Shown: positions 25,117 to 34,061, numbered from the stretch's first letter. The stretch is DNA of 39,539 nt from CALLCD01 sp039817885 (GCA_039817885.1 JBCBUY010000025.1:1-39539), one strand, 5' to 3'. Made by a program: numbers and translations. The notes: generated from the sequence alone by a model not told the origin.

Positions 25117-25773
25117 ATGCCTGGCACCGCCATTTTCGATCTCGACAAAACCCTTACGCGACAGGGCACCTGGAGTCGGTTTGTTCGCCACGCCACCAAA
25201 AGCTCTGAATTCAGAGCGAAGCTCCCTGCGGTCGGGCTCCAGGCAGCAATTTACAAACTCGGGTTTGCCAATCGTGGATCGGTGAAGGAAAGAGCGATCG
25301 GGCTATACCTCGCCGGACGACCCCGCGCTGAGTTGGAGGCGCTGGCGACAGAATTCGTCAAAATGGATGTCTCCCATGGCCTCCGGCGCAAAGCCTTCTC
25401 GGTGATCCACAAGCACAGGGATCAGGGCGACAAGATGATCATCGCCAGTGCTGCAGTAGACCTTATCTGCAAGCCCATGGCAGAGGCGCTCGACTTTGAT
25501 GACATAATTTGCACGCGCCTTTCCTGGGATGGAGAGGATCGCCTTTTGTCGACGCTTGATGGCGAGAATTGTTATGGTGCTGAGAAACTCCGCCGGATTC
25601 AGGCTTATTTTTCAGACACTGCTCCTGACAAACCCGTTACATTTTATTCTGATCATATAACCGATTTGCCCTGCCTGCTTTGGGCTGACCGCGGGGTTGC
25701 GGTGAACCCCAACCCACCGCTGCGACGCAAAGCCCCTGAATATGGGGTCGAAATTGTCGACTGGGATGCTTGA
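25117..25773 (+). CDS. HAD-IB family phosphatase
   Basis: HAD hydrolase of 218 residues. The nucleophile motif FDLDKTLT is at residues 7-14. The helical cap follows (FVRHATKSSEF to about 90), then motif II IIASAAVD, and motif III/IV TFYSDHITDLPCLLWAD with the acidic pair. These mark the phosphoserine-phosphatase-like IB subgroup. The start at 25117 has AGAGG upstream; a longer in-frame reading back to 24778 lies inside the flippase gene and is rejected. It ends the plus-strand sphingolipid unit, so it may remove phosphate from a lipid head group or from phosphoglycerate. The substrate is unknown. Confidence 0.82.
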   Translation: MPGTAIFDLDKTLTRQGTWSRFVRHATKSSEFRAKLPAVGLQAAIYKLGFANRGSVKERAIGLYLAGRPRAELEALATEFVKMDVSHGLRRKAFSVIHKHRDQGDKMIIASAAVDLICKPMAEALDFDDIICTRLSWDGEDRLLSTLDGENCYGAEKLRRIQAYFSDTAPDKPVTFYSDHITDLPCLLWADRGVAVNPNPPLRRKAPEYGVEIVDWDA

Positions 25774-25805
25774 GCCGGCATAGCTGGCCAGATTGTCCCC
25801 AGAAC

Positions 25806-25837
25806 ACACCCACCGCGCCAAAAGTGGGTGTCATTTT
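25806..25837 (+). terminator. Terminator of sphingolipid unit 3
   Basis: ACACCCAC (25806-25813) pairs with GTGGGTGT (25824-25831) over a ten-base loop, followed by CATTTTG. It lies 32 bases after the HAD stop. The remaining convergent gap to 25979 shows no credible gene. Confidence 0.7.
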
Positions 25838-25979
25838 GAGTGTCTGGCCGGTGACTTATCCCCACCTTTTCGAGCGCTACCGGATCCGATGCGCCTCCCA
25901 AGATGTGGAATATTTCATACTGCTCGGTCGGTCCGCAGAGACGATCTGCGCCCGGGGTCGCCGCGCCTAAACAGGAATA

Positions 25980-26891
25980 TCAGCCCATCTTCGCGGCGGG
26001 TCGTCTCTGCGACAGACCGACCCCAAACAGGATCAATATTCCCCCGGCAATCTGGATCGCGATGAGCACCTCGTCGAACAGAAACCATGATATCGCTGCA
26101 GCGACAACCGGCTGAATCAATACGAGAATACCGGCTATTGCTGCCGGCGTATGACCAAGTCCTGCGATGATCAAACCCTGGCCGCCACACTGTACGATGA
26201 TGGCGAGGACAAGGGGTGCCTGCCAGCCTGCAGCGGTGGCAGGAAAAAAGCGCTCGCCTGATATGGCCGTCACAAAAGCGCCAACGCAAAGCTCGGTGAT
26301 TGTCAGCCAGAAGATGACATCCAGCGCGCCGATATCCCGGCGGGCAATTTTCGAACAGAGCATGTATCCCGACACCAGGATCGCTGCGCCGAAGGCAAGC
26401 ACATCGCCCTCAATGCTTCCCTGCCCCTCGCTCGCCCCGCCAAGCGAGAGCATGGCCGCTCCAGACAGAGCCACAGCAACTGCAACGGCCCAGATCGCTG
26501 TGAGCTTTTCTCGCAGAAAAATCCAGGCGAGCAGGCCAACGCCGAGGTTCCCCAAGTTCACAATAAATGTGGAATTGGCCACCGTCGTCATCGTCAGAGA
26601 CCAATGCCAAAGTGCGATATCCAGGGCAAAGAATGTCCCCGCTAGAATGACGAACCGGTTGGGACGCACCGGCAGGCGGCGCTCGGTGAGCACCACCAGA
26701 CCCAGTAGGATTGGGGTCGCGAACACATATCGCCAGAATGCGATCGCCTGGGGTCCGAGGCCATCATCGCCCAAGGCGACACCAAGCCGAAGGCCGATCG
26801 GCGCAAAGCCAACGCAGACGCCGCCTGCCAAGACAAGTAGCGGGCCCCACCAACGATCTGCGGGGCCAGATGTCGCCGCCGCAGCGGTCAT
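25980..26891 (-). CDS. EamA/DMT-family inner-membrane transporter
   Basis: Drug/metabolite-transporter-like protein of 303 residues with ten predicted transmembrane segments in two EamA repeats. The first repeat contains PQAIAFWRYVFATPILL and ALWHWSLTMTTVANSTFIVNLGNLGVG, in pieces; the second contains GGQGLIIAGLGHTPAAIAGILVLIQPVVAA and ends in IQIAGGILILFGVGLSQ. The substrate cannot be told; relatives export amino acids or small metabolites. The start overlaps the gluQ stop by ATGA (26888-26891), so it is expressed from the gluQ promoter. Confidence 0.88.
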   Translation of the reverse strand: MTAAAATSGPADRWWGPLLVLAGGVCVGFAPIGLRLGVALGDDGLGPQAIAFWRYVFATPILLGLVVLTERRLPVRPNRFVILAGTFFALDIALWHWSLTMTTVANSTFIVNLGNLGVGLLAWIFLREKLTAIWAVAVAVALSGAAMLSLGGASEGQGSIEGDVLAFGAAILVSGYMLCSKIARRDIGALDVIFWLTITELCVGAFVTAISGERFFPATAAGWQAPLVLAIIVQCGGQGLIIAGLGHTPAAIAGILVLIQPVVAAAISWFLFDEVLIAIQIAGGILILFGVGLSQRRPAAKMG

Positions 26892-27742
26892 TTTGCACCT
26901 GTCAGGTGTCGAATATTAGCAGGAGTAAAACCGTCTTCACGCATGGCGCGCAATGTCCTGGATTTGTCGCGCTTGGCAAACCTTTTTCCATGTTCGTCCA
27001 ACAGAAGATCGTGATGCCGGTAGATCGGTGTCGGCCATCCCATCAGGGCTTGAAGGAGCACGTGGATTGATGTCGAGGCGAACAAGTCCTCTCCCCGAAT
27101 GATGTGGGTCATGGCCTGAAGGGCATCATCGTGAGTTGTGGCGAGGTGATAAGATGTGGGTATGTCCTTGCGCGCCAAAACCACATCCCCAAAAGCATCG
27201 GGGTCTGCTTCCTGCCAGCCCTTGCCCTCTTCGCTGAATCCGAGCGTTTCGAATGTCGGCCCAAGGGCGTCCTTCGCCCGTGTCAGCGACAATCGCCAGG
27301 CATAGGCCTCGCCCCTTCGGATCCTCGCATTTTCCTCATCGTTTGACAGAGGCTCACCAATAAAAGCAGCGGACGCACCGTGGGGGGCTCGATCGATCTC
27401 GGACAAGACCTCCTTGCGGGTGCGGAAACAGCGGTACACAAGACCACGCGCCGCCAGGGCATCCAGTACTTTGGCATAGTCTTCATAGTGGTTGGATTGC
27501 CGGCGGATGCCGCCGGTCCACTCCAGACCCAGCCAAGCCAGATCCTCATAAATTGCGTCCTCAAACTCCGGACGACACCGAGTTTGATCAATGTCTTCGA
27601 TCCGCAGAACAACGTCGCCGCCAGCTTCTTGGGCCGCCGCCCAAACGTGAAACGCCGACGCCGCATGTCCAATGTGGAGATATCCTGTTGGTGACGGAGC
27701 GAACCGGGTACGTAACTGAGCCATAGCCCCGCTTAGTCCCAT
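26888..27742 (-). CDS. gluQ: Glutamyl-Q tRNA(Asp) synthetase
   Basis: Truncated glutamyl-tRNA-synthetase paralogue of 284 residues that attaches Glu to the queuosine at position 34 of tRNA(Asp). The HIGH-type motif is TRFAPSPTGYLHIGHA, RIEDID is the amino-acid pocket, and KRFAKRDKSRT is the KMSKS loop. The anticodon domain of true GltX is absent, as expected. The zinc cysteines common in the family appear reduced: only one Cys is visible in YRCFRTRKEV, and the later YxxC position reads FIGEPL. The start at 27742 has AGGG six bases upstream; the ATG at 27724 is the alternative. Confidence 0.92.
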   Translation of the reverse strand: MGLSGAMAQLRTRFAPSPTGYLHIGHAASAFHVWAAAQEAGGDVVLRIEDIDQTRCRPEFEDAIYEDLAWLGLEWTGGIRRQSNHYEDYAKVLDALAARGLVYRCFRTRKEVLSEIDRAPHGASAAFIGEPLSNDEENARIRRGEAYAWRLSLTRAKDALGPTFETLGFSEEGKGWQEADPDAFGDVVLARKDIPTSYHLATTHDDALQAMTHIIRGEDLFASTSIHVLLQALMGWPTPIYRHHDLLLDEHGKRFAKRDKSRTLRAMREDGFTPANIRHLTGAK

Positions 27743-27823
27743 GTCGCACCCTGCACCACTCCCCTAAAGAAGATTCCGCATTATGTGGTAATCAGGTTTT
27801 GTTTCATCGGAGTATTGCCGGCC

Positions 27824-29176
27824 ATGGCAGACACTGTCGACCCTGAACGCAATCGCCTGTCCGGCCGCCTGTCGCGGACGGCCAAAGTCGGTGCGAATCT
27901 TTCAGGTGCGGCGCTCAGCATCGGCGCGAATAGGATATTCGGCGGAGACGATGCGGATGAGCGGGCCGCCCGGGCCCTTGCTGAGGCCCTGGGTAAAACA
28001 AAAGGTCCTTTGATGAAGGTCGCGCAGATGATGTCGACCATTCCGGATTTCCTCCCCGCGGAGTATGCTGGTGAGCTTGCCCAACTTCAGGCCCAGGCCC
28101 CCGCCATGGGATGGCCATTTGTCAAACGGCGCATGCGGGCTGAGCTAGGGGTGGATTGGCAAGACAAGTTTTCAGACTTCGGCAAACAGGCCGCTCACGC
28201 CGCCTCACTCGGCCAGGTCCACAAAGCTGAGACGCTCGATGGACGCCCGGTCGCGTGCAAACTTCAGTATCCGGAAATGTCCAGTGCGGTGGAGAGCGAT
28301 GTTGGCCAACTCCGATCATTGCTCGGTATGTTCAAGCGATTTGATGGGTCCATCGACCCAAGCGATATGGTGGAGGAAATCAGCGATCGGCTGCGTGAAG
28401 AGCTCGACTATGAGCGCGAGGCCAAGGCCATGCGGCTCTATGGTCACATGCTTAAGGACAGGCCTTTTGTTTCGGTGCCAAAGCCGCATGACACCCTCAG
28501 CACGGGCCGGCTTCTAACGATGGACTGGCTGGCAGGAGATCCCCTCACAACCTATCAGGACGCCCCACAAGAGACTCGGAACCGTATTGCCGAGATGCTG
28601 TTCTGGACATGGTGGGGACCGATGAACGCCTATGGCGTTATCCACGGCGACCCGCATCTCGGCAACTACCAGCTGACCGATAAAGGTCAGGGTATGAACC
28701 TTCTCGATTTCGGCTGTATACGCATATTCCCCCCCGCTTTTGTGAGCGGTGTTGTGGCCCTTTATCGGGCATTGCGGGCCGATGATTTCGATGCGACCTA
28801 CGCAGCATATGAGCGTTGGGGGTTCAAAGGGCTCACCAAAGATCTGGTTGACGTCTTGAATGTATGGGCGAATTTTATCTATGGACCCTTGCTAGAAGAC
28901 CGGGTTCGGAGCATTGCTGACGGTATTACGCCGGGAGAGTATGGCCGGCGCGAAGCGTTTGAAGTGCGTCGGCGGCTGAAGGAAAAGGGTCCTGTGAAGA
29001 TACCCCGCGAATTCGTATTCATGGACAGGGCTGCCATTGGGCTGGGGGCCGCCTATCTCCGTCTCGGCGCAGAGCTGAACTTCCACCGCCTGTTTGAGGA
29101 AAGCCTGGATGGGTTCAACGAGGACGTCTTGGCGAACCGGCAAAAAGACGCACTCTCGAAGGTCGGGCTTTCGTGA
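27824..29176 (+). CDS. ABC1/UbiB (AarF) family atypical kinase
   Basis: Atypical protein-kinase-like ATPase of 450 residues. The ABC1 signature reads GPLMKVAQMMS, with Ala in place of Gly in KxGQ. The Ala-rich loop is AAHAASLGQVHKA and the nucleotide Lys lies in CKLQYP. The ELDYEREA motif, VIHGDPHLGNY and LLDFGC complete the catalytic core. The family supports coenzyme Q or lipid homeostasis. The ATG at 27824 gives the usual start; an upstream reading to 27785 lacks a ribosome site. The stop overlaps the next gene by GTGA. Confidence 0.9.
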   Translation: MADTVDPERNRLSGRLSRTAKVGANLSGAALSIGANRIFGGDDADERAARALAEALGKTKGPLMKVAQMMSTIPDFLPAEYAGELAQLQAQAPAMGWPFVKRRMRAELGVDWQDKFSDFGKQAAHAASLGQVHKAETLDGRPVACKLQYPEMSSAVESDVGQLRSLLGMFKRFDGSIDPSDMVEEISDRLREELDYEREAKAMRLYGHMLKDRPFVSVPKPHDTLSTGRLLTMDWLAGDPLTTYQDAPQETRNRIAEMLFWTWWGPMNAYGVIHGDPHLGNYQLTDKGQGMNLLDFGCIRIFPPAFVSGVVALYRALRADDFDATYAAYERWGFKGLTKDLVDVLNVWANFIYGPLLEDRVRSIADGITPGEYGRREAFEVRRRLKEKGPVKIPREFVFMDRAAIGLGAAYLRLGAELNFHRLFEESLDGFNEDVLANRQKDALSKVGLS

Positions 29177-29910
29177 CATCCACCAGCGCCATTGAGGCGA
29201 ATCTTGCGCCGCATCCACTTCATGCGATCTACTGGTCTATGATTGTTGGCGCGCTCTACACGATCGTGCTGTCGCTTGGTCTGCAATTCGCATACCCTCC
29301 CTTTGAGGATATCCTCGCCGGGGAAGCCGAGAATGCCCAATATCAGCTCTGGCTTTTCTCGACTCTCATTCAGTTTGCGATTCTGATCAGACTTTGCATC
29401 TGGGCTGAGAAAGTGACCGGCACACCCTTTGCGGGTGAGATCCATACAAGCTCCAATTGGCTTGCGGGCGCGGCTCTTATGGGTCCTGTTGTTTTGATCG
29501 GATCAGGAATTGTCGTTGGCACATTGTTCGGCGGCGGCAATCCAGACTGGGCCTATAATGATACGGCGAACAAGGACTTTTTCAGCAAAGCCAATATCAG
29601 CCTAACCATGATTGTTTATGTGGTGGTTCTGGCTCCACTGATCGAAGAGATTGGGTTTCGCGGCATTGCGCTCGGCTGTCTCCTCGGCAGACGCATGGAT
29701 CCCTACCTGGCGATATTTGTCACCTCGGCAGGATTTGCGGCGCTGCACCTTCAATACTCGCCCCTTGGTCTCATCACCGTGTTCGTGACAGGCCTGTTTT
29801 TCGGCTGGCTCCGAGTTGTTTCTGGAACCGTGTCCGTCCCGATCGCAGCCCATATGGCGGCCAATGGCGTATCGGTGTGGCTCCTGTCGCTGACGCCGGA
29901 CGCTGTTTAG
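29173..29910 (+). CDS. CPBP-family intramembrane protease (Abi-type)
   Basis: Membrane protein of 245 residues starting with GTG inside the preceding stop (GTGA overlap), hence translationally coupled to the ABC1 kinase gene. About six to eight hydrophobic helices are present. The conserved CPBP motifs are PLIEEIGFRGI (EExxxR glutamic-protease site) and AGFAALHLQYS (FxxxH), followed by HMAANG near the C-terminus. The family includes prenyl-processing Rce1 and bacteriocin-immunity-like proteins. The substrate is unknown. The coupling with an ABC1 kinase suggests a shared membrane-lipid or quinone role. The 3' end overlaps the convergent cupin gene by four bases. Confidence 0.87.
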   Translation: MTSTSAIEANLAPHPLHAIYWSMIVGALYTIVLSLGLQFAYPPFEDILAGEAENAQYQLWLFSTLIQFAILIRLCIWAEKVTGTPFAGEIHTSSNWLAGAALMGPVVLIGSGIVVGTLFGGGNPDWAYNDTANKDFFSKANISLTMIVYVVVLAPLIEEIGFRGIALGCLLGRRMDPYLAIFVTSAGFAALHLQYSPLGLITVFVTGLFFGWLRVVSGTVSVPIAAHMAANGVSVWLLSLTPDAV

Positions 29911-30389
29911 GCCGCGTCGTCCTGAAACTTCGAGCCGTCTTTTCGAACGAAAGCTGATGAAAAACCTTTGTAGCGACCCGGCTTCGCAAACATGTCGATA
30001 TCTGGATAAGTGACCGCGTCCTGCATGTCGCGCGTTCCTACAACTAAAAAGACGACGTCGGCATCGCTCTCGTTGATAATGTGATGCCCGTTGGAATCGC
30101 CCGCCGGAAAACCGGCGCAATCGCCGGGCCGCAAGGTCTCGCGCCCAGCGTCGGTCACCATAATCGCCTCTCCTTCCAGCATGTAAACGAACTCGTCCTC
30201 ATGGCTATGCCAGTGTCTCTGACCGGACCAGACTCCGGGTTTGAGCCGGGTTAGGTTTACTCCGTATTGGGTCAGCCCCGAGGCGAGACCGAGAAGCGTG
30301 TTTTCGCGTTCGAGGCAAGGTTCGTCATAGGGTGATGGATAAGTGGTTCCTTTCAAAACGGGTATGTTGGCGACATCAATTTTCGGCAT
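29907..30389 (-). CDS. Cupin-domain protein
   Basis: Single-domain cupin of 160 residues. Motif 1 is GQRHWHSHEDEFVYMLEGE, with two His and a Glu as metal ligands. Motif 2 is PGDCAGFPAGDSNGHHIIN, with the fourth His. The rest is a beta-barrel pattern ending in a Lys/Asp-rich tail. A metal-dependent dioxygenase or isomerase role is possible, but the family also includes non-enzymatic sensors. It starts inside the 3' end of truA (14-base overlap) and overlaps the convergent CPBP gene by four bases. Confidence 0.85.
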   Translation of the reverse strand: MPKIDVANIPVLKGTTYPSPYDEPCLERENTLLGLASGLTQYGVNLTRLKPGVWSGQRHWHSHEDEFVYMLEGEAIMVTDAGRETLRPGDCAGFPAGDSNGHHIINESDADVVFLVVGTRDMQDAVTYPDIDMFAKPGRYKGFSSAFVRKDGSKFQDDAA

Positions 30390-31167
30390 ATTGAACTCCT
30401 TCTTTCAACGTGACGGCAGGGTAGTTGACCTGTTCGAGATATAGGCCGGTTGCCGGAGCCACCGGACCACACGCGGACCGGTCACGGGCGGCCAAGATAT
30501 CCGCAATCCACCTCGGCCCTCGCTGACCGCGCCCGACTTCGACAAGCGATCCGACCATGGAGCGCACCTGCCTGTGCAGAAAGGACCGAGCCGAACAGAT
30601 GATCGTTATGGCTTCGCCATCTCTCCTGACGGACAAGACATCAAGCGTCCGAACCGGTGAATTTGCCTGGCATTGGGCGTCCCGAAAGGTCGAGAAGTCG
30701 TGCCGGCCTATCAGATGCGCGGCCGCTTCGTTCATCGCGTCAGCGTCTAGGGCCGCGGGCACACGCCAGACGCGTCCCTTGTCCAGCGCAATGTCGGCCC
30801 GCCGATTGATAATACGGTATCGATAATGACGATCTGCTGCGGCAAACCGGGCGTGGAATGCCTTATGGACCGCCTCTGCGGACAGCACAGCTATCGGTTC
30901 GGGCCTGAGGTGAAAATTCAGAGCGTCGGCAACCTTGCGAGGCTCGATATCGCTTCGAATGTCCAGATGCGCTGCTTGGCCCGTTGCGTGAACGCCGGCA
31001 TCGGTCCGGCCCGCTCCGACGACGAGCGTCTCTTCACCATTCAACTTTCTTGCGGCCGCCTCAAGCGCACCCTGCACGCTGGGCTGGCCGTCCTGGCGCT
31101 GCCAGCCAAAAAAGGGGCCGCCATCATATTCGATACGGAGAAGATATCGCGTCGTATCTTGCGTCAT
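30376..31167 (-). CDS. truA: tRNA pseudouridine(38-40) synthase
   Basis: Pseudouridine synthase of 263 residues that modifies U38, U39 and U40 in tRNA anticodon arms. Catalytic Asp56 lies in GAGRTDAGVHATG. YDGGPFFGWQRQ at the N-terminus and SFLHRQVRSMVG are the other family landmarks. The start overlaps the fmt stop by ATGA, and the 3' end overlaps the cupin start. The ATG at 31167 is chosen over the upstream reading to 31278, which would run inside fmt. Confidence 0.95.
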   Translation of the reverse strand: MTQDTTRYLLRIEYDGGPFFGWQRQDGQPSVQGALEAAARKLNGEETLVVGAGRTDAGVHATGQAAHLDIRSDIEPRKVADALNFHLRPEPIAVLSAEAVHKAFHARFAAADRHYRYRIINRRADIALDKGRVWRVPAALDADAMNEAAAHLIGRHDFSTFRDAQCQANSPVRTLDVLSVRRDGEAITIICSARSFLHRQVRSMVGSLVEVGRGQRGPRWIADILAARDRSACGPVAPATGLYLEQVNYPAVTLKEGVQYAEN

Positions 31168-32096
31168 GCGAGCTGATCGCCCTTGGGAAGATGTGTGCCG
31201 CGCAAGAAGTCCTGTGCGGCCATGGCGCTCTTTCCCGGTTTCTGCAGTTTTGTGAGACGTAGAGCCCCCTTCCCGCACGCGACCAGGAGCCTGTCATCCA
31301 GCAAGGTGCCAGGATCTCCGTCGCCGTGCTCGACCTCTGACATCAATAGCTTGAGCCGGATGGCGGTTTCAGACCCCGGCGGGATCCAATTCGCATATGC
31401 ACCTGGAAAAGGTGACAGGCCGCGAATCTGGCAATCTATCTCGTCGGCCGGGCGGGACCAATCGATCAACTGGTCGTCCGGGCCGAGTTTGGAGGCATAG
31501 GTAACGCCGTCCTCTGTTTGAGGCACCGCCTTGAGGGTGCCGTCACCCAATCGATCGACGACGTCTGGCAGCAGGTCTGCGCCCAGTTCAGCGAGCCTGT
31601 CGTGCAGTGTTCCTGCCGTATCTGTCTTTGCAATCTCTGTGCGCGCCGTTGCAAGGACAGGCCCCGTATCAAGACCTGCCTCCATCACCATGGCCTGAAC
31701 ACCTGTCTCCCTATCCCCAGCCATGATGGCACGCTGGATGGGGGCCGCTCCCCGCCAGCGGGGTAGAAGCGAGGCATGGAGATTGACACAGCCCAGGCGC
31801 GGGGCATCGAGGATGGGTTGCGGCAGTATGAGACCATAGGCGACGACGATTGCGAGGTCTGCGTTCAACGAGGCGAATTCGTTCTGCTCCGGCTCTTTCT
31901 TGAGAGACTTGGGTGTACGGACAGGCCACCCCCGCTGCTCGGCAAAGGCGTGGACGGGCGTCACACGATCGGCCTTGCCTCGACCTGCCGGACGAGGCGG
32001 CTGTGTATAGACGCACACAATCTCATGCGACGTATCGCAAATCGCCTCCAGCGCCCGCACCGAAAAGTCTGGTGAACCCATAAAAACCAGTCGCAT
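31164..32096 (-). CDS. fmt: Methionyl-tRNA formyltransferase
   Basis: Formylates initiator Met-tRNA using 10-formyl-tetrahydrofolate, 310 residues. MRLVFMGSPDFSVRALEAI opens the Rossmann domain, NLHASLLPRWRGAAPIQ holds the catalytic Asn/His, and GLDTGPVL completes the formyl-transfer core. A C-terminal OB-fold tRNA-binding part follows. It lies in the truA-fmt-def cluster, 69 bases after def. Confidence 0.96.
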   Translation of the reverse strand: MRLVFMGSPDFSVRALEAICDTSHEIVCVYTQPPRPAGRGKADRVTPVHAFAEQRGWPVRTPKSLKKEPEQNEFASLNADLAIVVAYGLILPQPILDAPRLGCVNLHASLLPRWRGAAPIQRAIMAGDRETGVQAMVMEAGLDTGPVLATARTEIAKTDTAGTLHDRLAELGADLLPDVVDRLGDGTLKAVPQTEDGVTYASKLGPDDQLIDWSRPADEIDCQIRGLSPFPGAYANWIPPGSETAIRLKLLMSEVEHGDGDPGTLLDDRLLVACGKGALRLTKLQKPGKSAMAAQDFLRGTHLPKGDQLA

Positions 32097-32165
32097 ATCA
32101 ACAGTCTCCGCGCGGACAGAGCGAGATCATCACGGCGTGCTTATGGGAGACGAAACGTGCTGTGA

Positions 32166-32681
32166 TCAAGCCGCCTGATTGCGTTTGAGTTTTTTCACCT
32201 TGTCGACAGCGCGTTGGCGCTTGAGGCGAGACAAATGGTCGATAAAGAGCGTGCCCTCAAGATGGTCCATCTCATGTTGAATGCAGACGGCATAGAGACC
32301 TTCCGCCCACTCCTCGATCTGCTCACCGTCGTAATTCATGTAACGCAGACGGCAGCGTGCGGGACGCTCAACTTCGTCGAAGACTTCGGGAACCGACAAG
32401 CAACCCTCTTCATAAGGTTGCGTTTCCTCAATCGTCTCCAGGATTTCCGGGTTCACAAAGTAACGCGGATTGCGCGCTTCATCTTCCTGGAGATCCATCA
32501 CGATGATGCGCAGCGGAACACCAATCTGGATCGCTGCCAGGCCAATGCCCGGTGCATCATACATGGTCTCCAGCATGTCATCCATGAGCGCGCGGTGTTC
32601 ATCATTGACGCCGCCCTCAATAGGTTTCGACACTGTTTTCAACCGTGGATCTGGGACAGTGAGTATTTCTCGAATAGCCAT
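32166..32681 (-). CDS. def: Peptide deformylase
   Basis: Removes the N-terminal formyl group from nascent proteins, 171 residues. The three family motifs are complete: GIGLAAIQIG, EGCLSVPE (metal Cys) and QHEMDHLEGTLF (metal His pair and catalytic Glu). A Lys-rich tail follows. Its product acts directly downstream of the Fmt reaction. Confidence 0.97.
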   Translation of the reverse strand: MAIREILTVPDPRLKTVSKPIEGGVNDEHRALMDDMLETMYDAPGIGLAAIQIGVPLRIIVMDLQEDEARNPRYFVNPEILETIEETQPYEEGCLSVPEVFDEVERPARCRLRYMNYDGEQIEEWAEGLYAVCIQHEMDHLEGTLFIDHLSRLKRQRAVDKVKKLKRNQAA

Positions 32682-32744
32682 GGCTGTCAGGTAGGCGGAA
32701 ATTCGTAAGACTTCAACACTGGCAGTCTTATTGGGCGAGCCGAA

Positions 32745-34061
32745 TTAGGCGGCATCCTCACCGACATCAAGCTCACCTGAACGGTCGGACAGACGGGGGG
32801 TTGCCTCCACGAGTTTGGGCCCCTCGATCGTTTTGTCGGGCGGGGCAATGGACAACTCCTCCAGCTTTCGAAGCGCCGGGAGAACGCGCGTGTCGAATGA
32901 CCCATTCATGGAATTGTAGTGACCCACTGCACCTTTCAGCGACTTGCCCAACTTATCCATATGCTCCGCCAGAGTTCCCATACGCCGATAGAGTTCCTCG
33001 CCCAGGCCCGCGGCCGCCCTCGCATTCTCCGCCATCTTTTCCTGACGCCAGACATACCCCACTGTCTTTGCGAGACCGATCAGCGTCGATGGCGTGGTGA
33101 CAATCACACCTTTCGAATAGGCCCGCTCCAGAAGTTCCGGCGCGTGCTCTAGGGCCGCAGCGAAGAAATTCTCGCCCGGAATGAACATGGCGACAAAGTC
33201 GACCCGTTCATCAAGATTGTCCTGGTAACGCTTCGAGGCCAACGCATCGACATGACGCTGAACATTTGTGGCATGGGCTTTCAGATGGACGGCACGCTTG
33301 GTCGGGTCTTCTTCAGCGGCGGCCTGCATATAGGCTTCGAGCGAGACTTTGGAATCGATCACGATCTCGCGGTCGCCGGGCAAATGGATCACCGCATCTG
33401 GGCGTTGGCGACCGTCTTCGGTGGCGTCGCTCACCTGTTCATCAAAATCGCAATGGGCTGACAAGCCAGCCTGTTCCATGACATTGCGGAGGGTCATTTC
33501 GCCCCATCTGCCGCCGCCACGGGGCGCTGTCAGCGCGTTGACGAGCTTTCCGGTCTCGGTCGTGGAGCGATGCAGGCTCTCACCAATCGCTTTGACTTGG
33601 GCCTGAAGCGTGGATTTGTCTGCGACCCGGACTTTCTCAAGCTCATCGACCCGTTTTTTGAACTCGGCGAAATTCTCGCCAATCGGCCCCATGAGCTTTT
33701 CCAGATCCCCTTTCGCGCCTTCCTTGTGTTTGGCGAAGGTCTCGTTCGCAAGATTCATGAATTGCTGTTGCGCGCCCCGCAGAACTGTCTGAGCCATGGT
33801 TTCAAACTGTTCCCGCGATTTTGCCTCAAGGGCTCCGGCCGCGGCGAGCTGACGTTCCGCTTCTTCGGCGCGAAGGCGCTGGGTTTTGGCCTCTTCGCTC
33901 GCCGTCTCCAGAACATCGAGCTTGAGGTTTGCCTCCAGGGTCTCGGCTTTCCGCTTGTTTTCAAGCCAATAGAGCGCTCCTCCAAGCAACAGGGCGCTGA
34001 ACAGAAATATCAAGTGAAGGCTATCAAGGCCAATCGAGCCGATTTGAACAAGCGTTTCCAT
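32745..34061 (-). CDS. rmuC: DNA recombination protein RmuC
   Basis: RmuC-family protein of 438 residues, implicated in limiting DNA inversions at short inverted repeats. An N-terminal membrane segment (about 13-31) is followed by a long Ala/Glu/Lys-rich coiled coil (about 35-190). The nuclease-like domain then has RWGEMTLRNVMEQAGL, RQRPDAVIHLPGDREIVIDSKVSLEAY in pieces, and FIPGENFFAAAL. The C-terminus is acidic and variable. It sits between ychF and def on the same strand, with 63 bases to def. Confidence 0.93.
   Translation of the reverse strand: METLVQIGSIGLDSLHLIFLFSALLLGGALYWLENKRKAETLEANLKLDVLETASEEAKTQRLRAEEAERQLAAAGALEAKSREQFETMAQTVLRGAQQQFMNLANETFAKHKEGAKGDLEKLMGPIGENFAEFKKRVDELEKVRVADKSTLQAQVKAIGESLHRSTTETGKLVNALTAPRGGGRWGEMTLRNVMEQAGLSAHCDFDEQVSDATEDGRQRPDAVIHLPGDREIVIDSKVSLEAYMQAAAEEDPTKRAVHLKAHATNVQRHVDALASKRYQDNLDERVDFVAMFIPGENFFAAALEHAPELLERAYSKGVIVTTPSTLIGLAKTVGYVWRQEKMAENARAAAGLGEELYRRMGTLAEHMDKLGKSLKGAVGHYNSMNGSFDTRVLPALRKLEELSIAPPDKTIEGPKLVEATPRLSDRSGELDVGEDAA

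Noticed and set aside
25770..26115. Short open frames in the convergent gap after the HAD gene
   Set aside because: No ribosome sites, no recognisable domains, and they overlap a terminator or the EamA 3' end.
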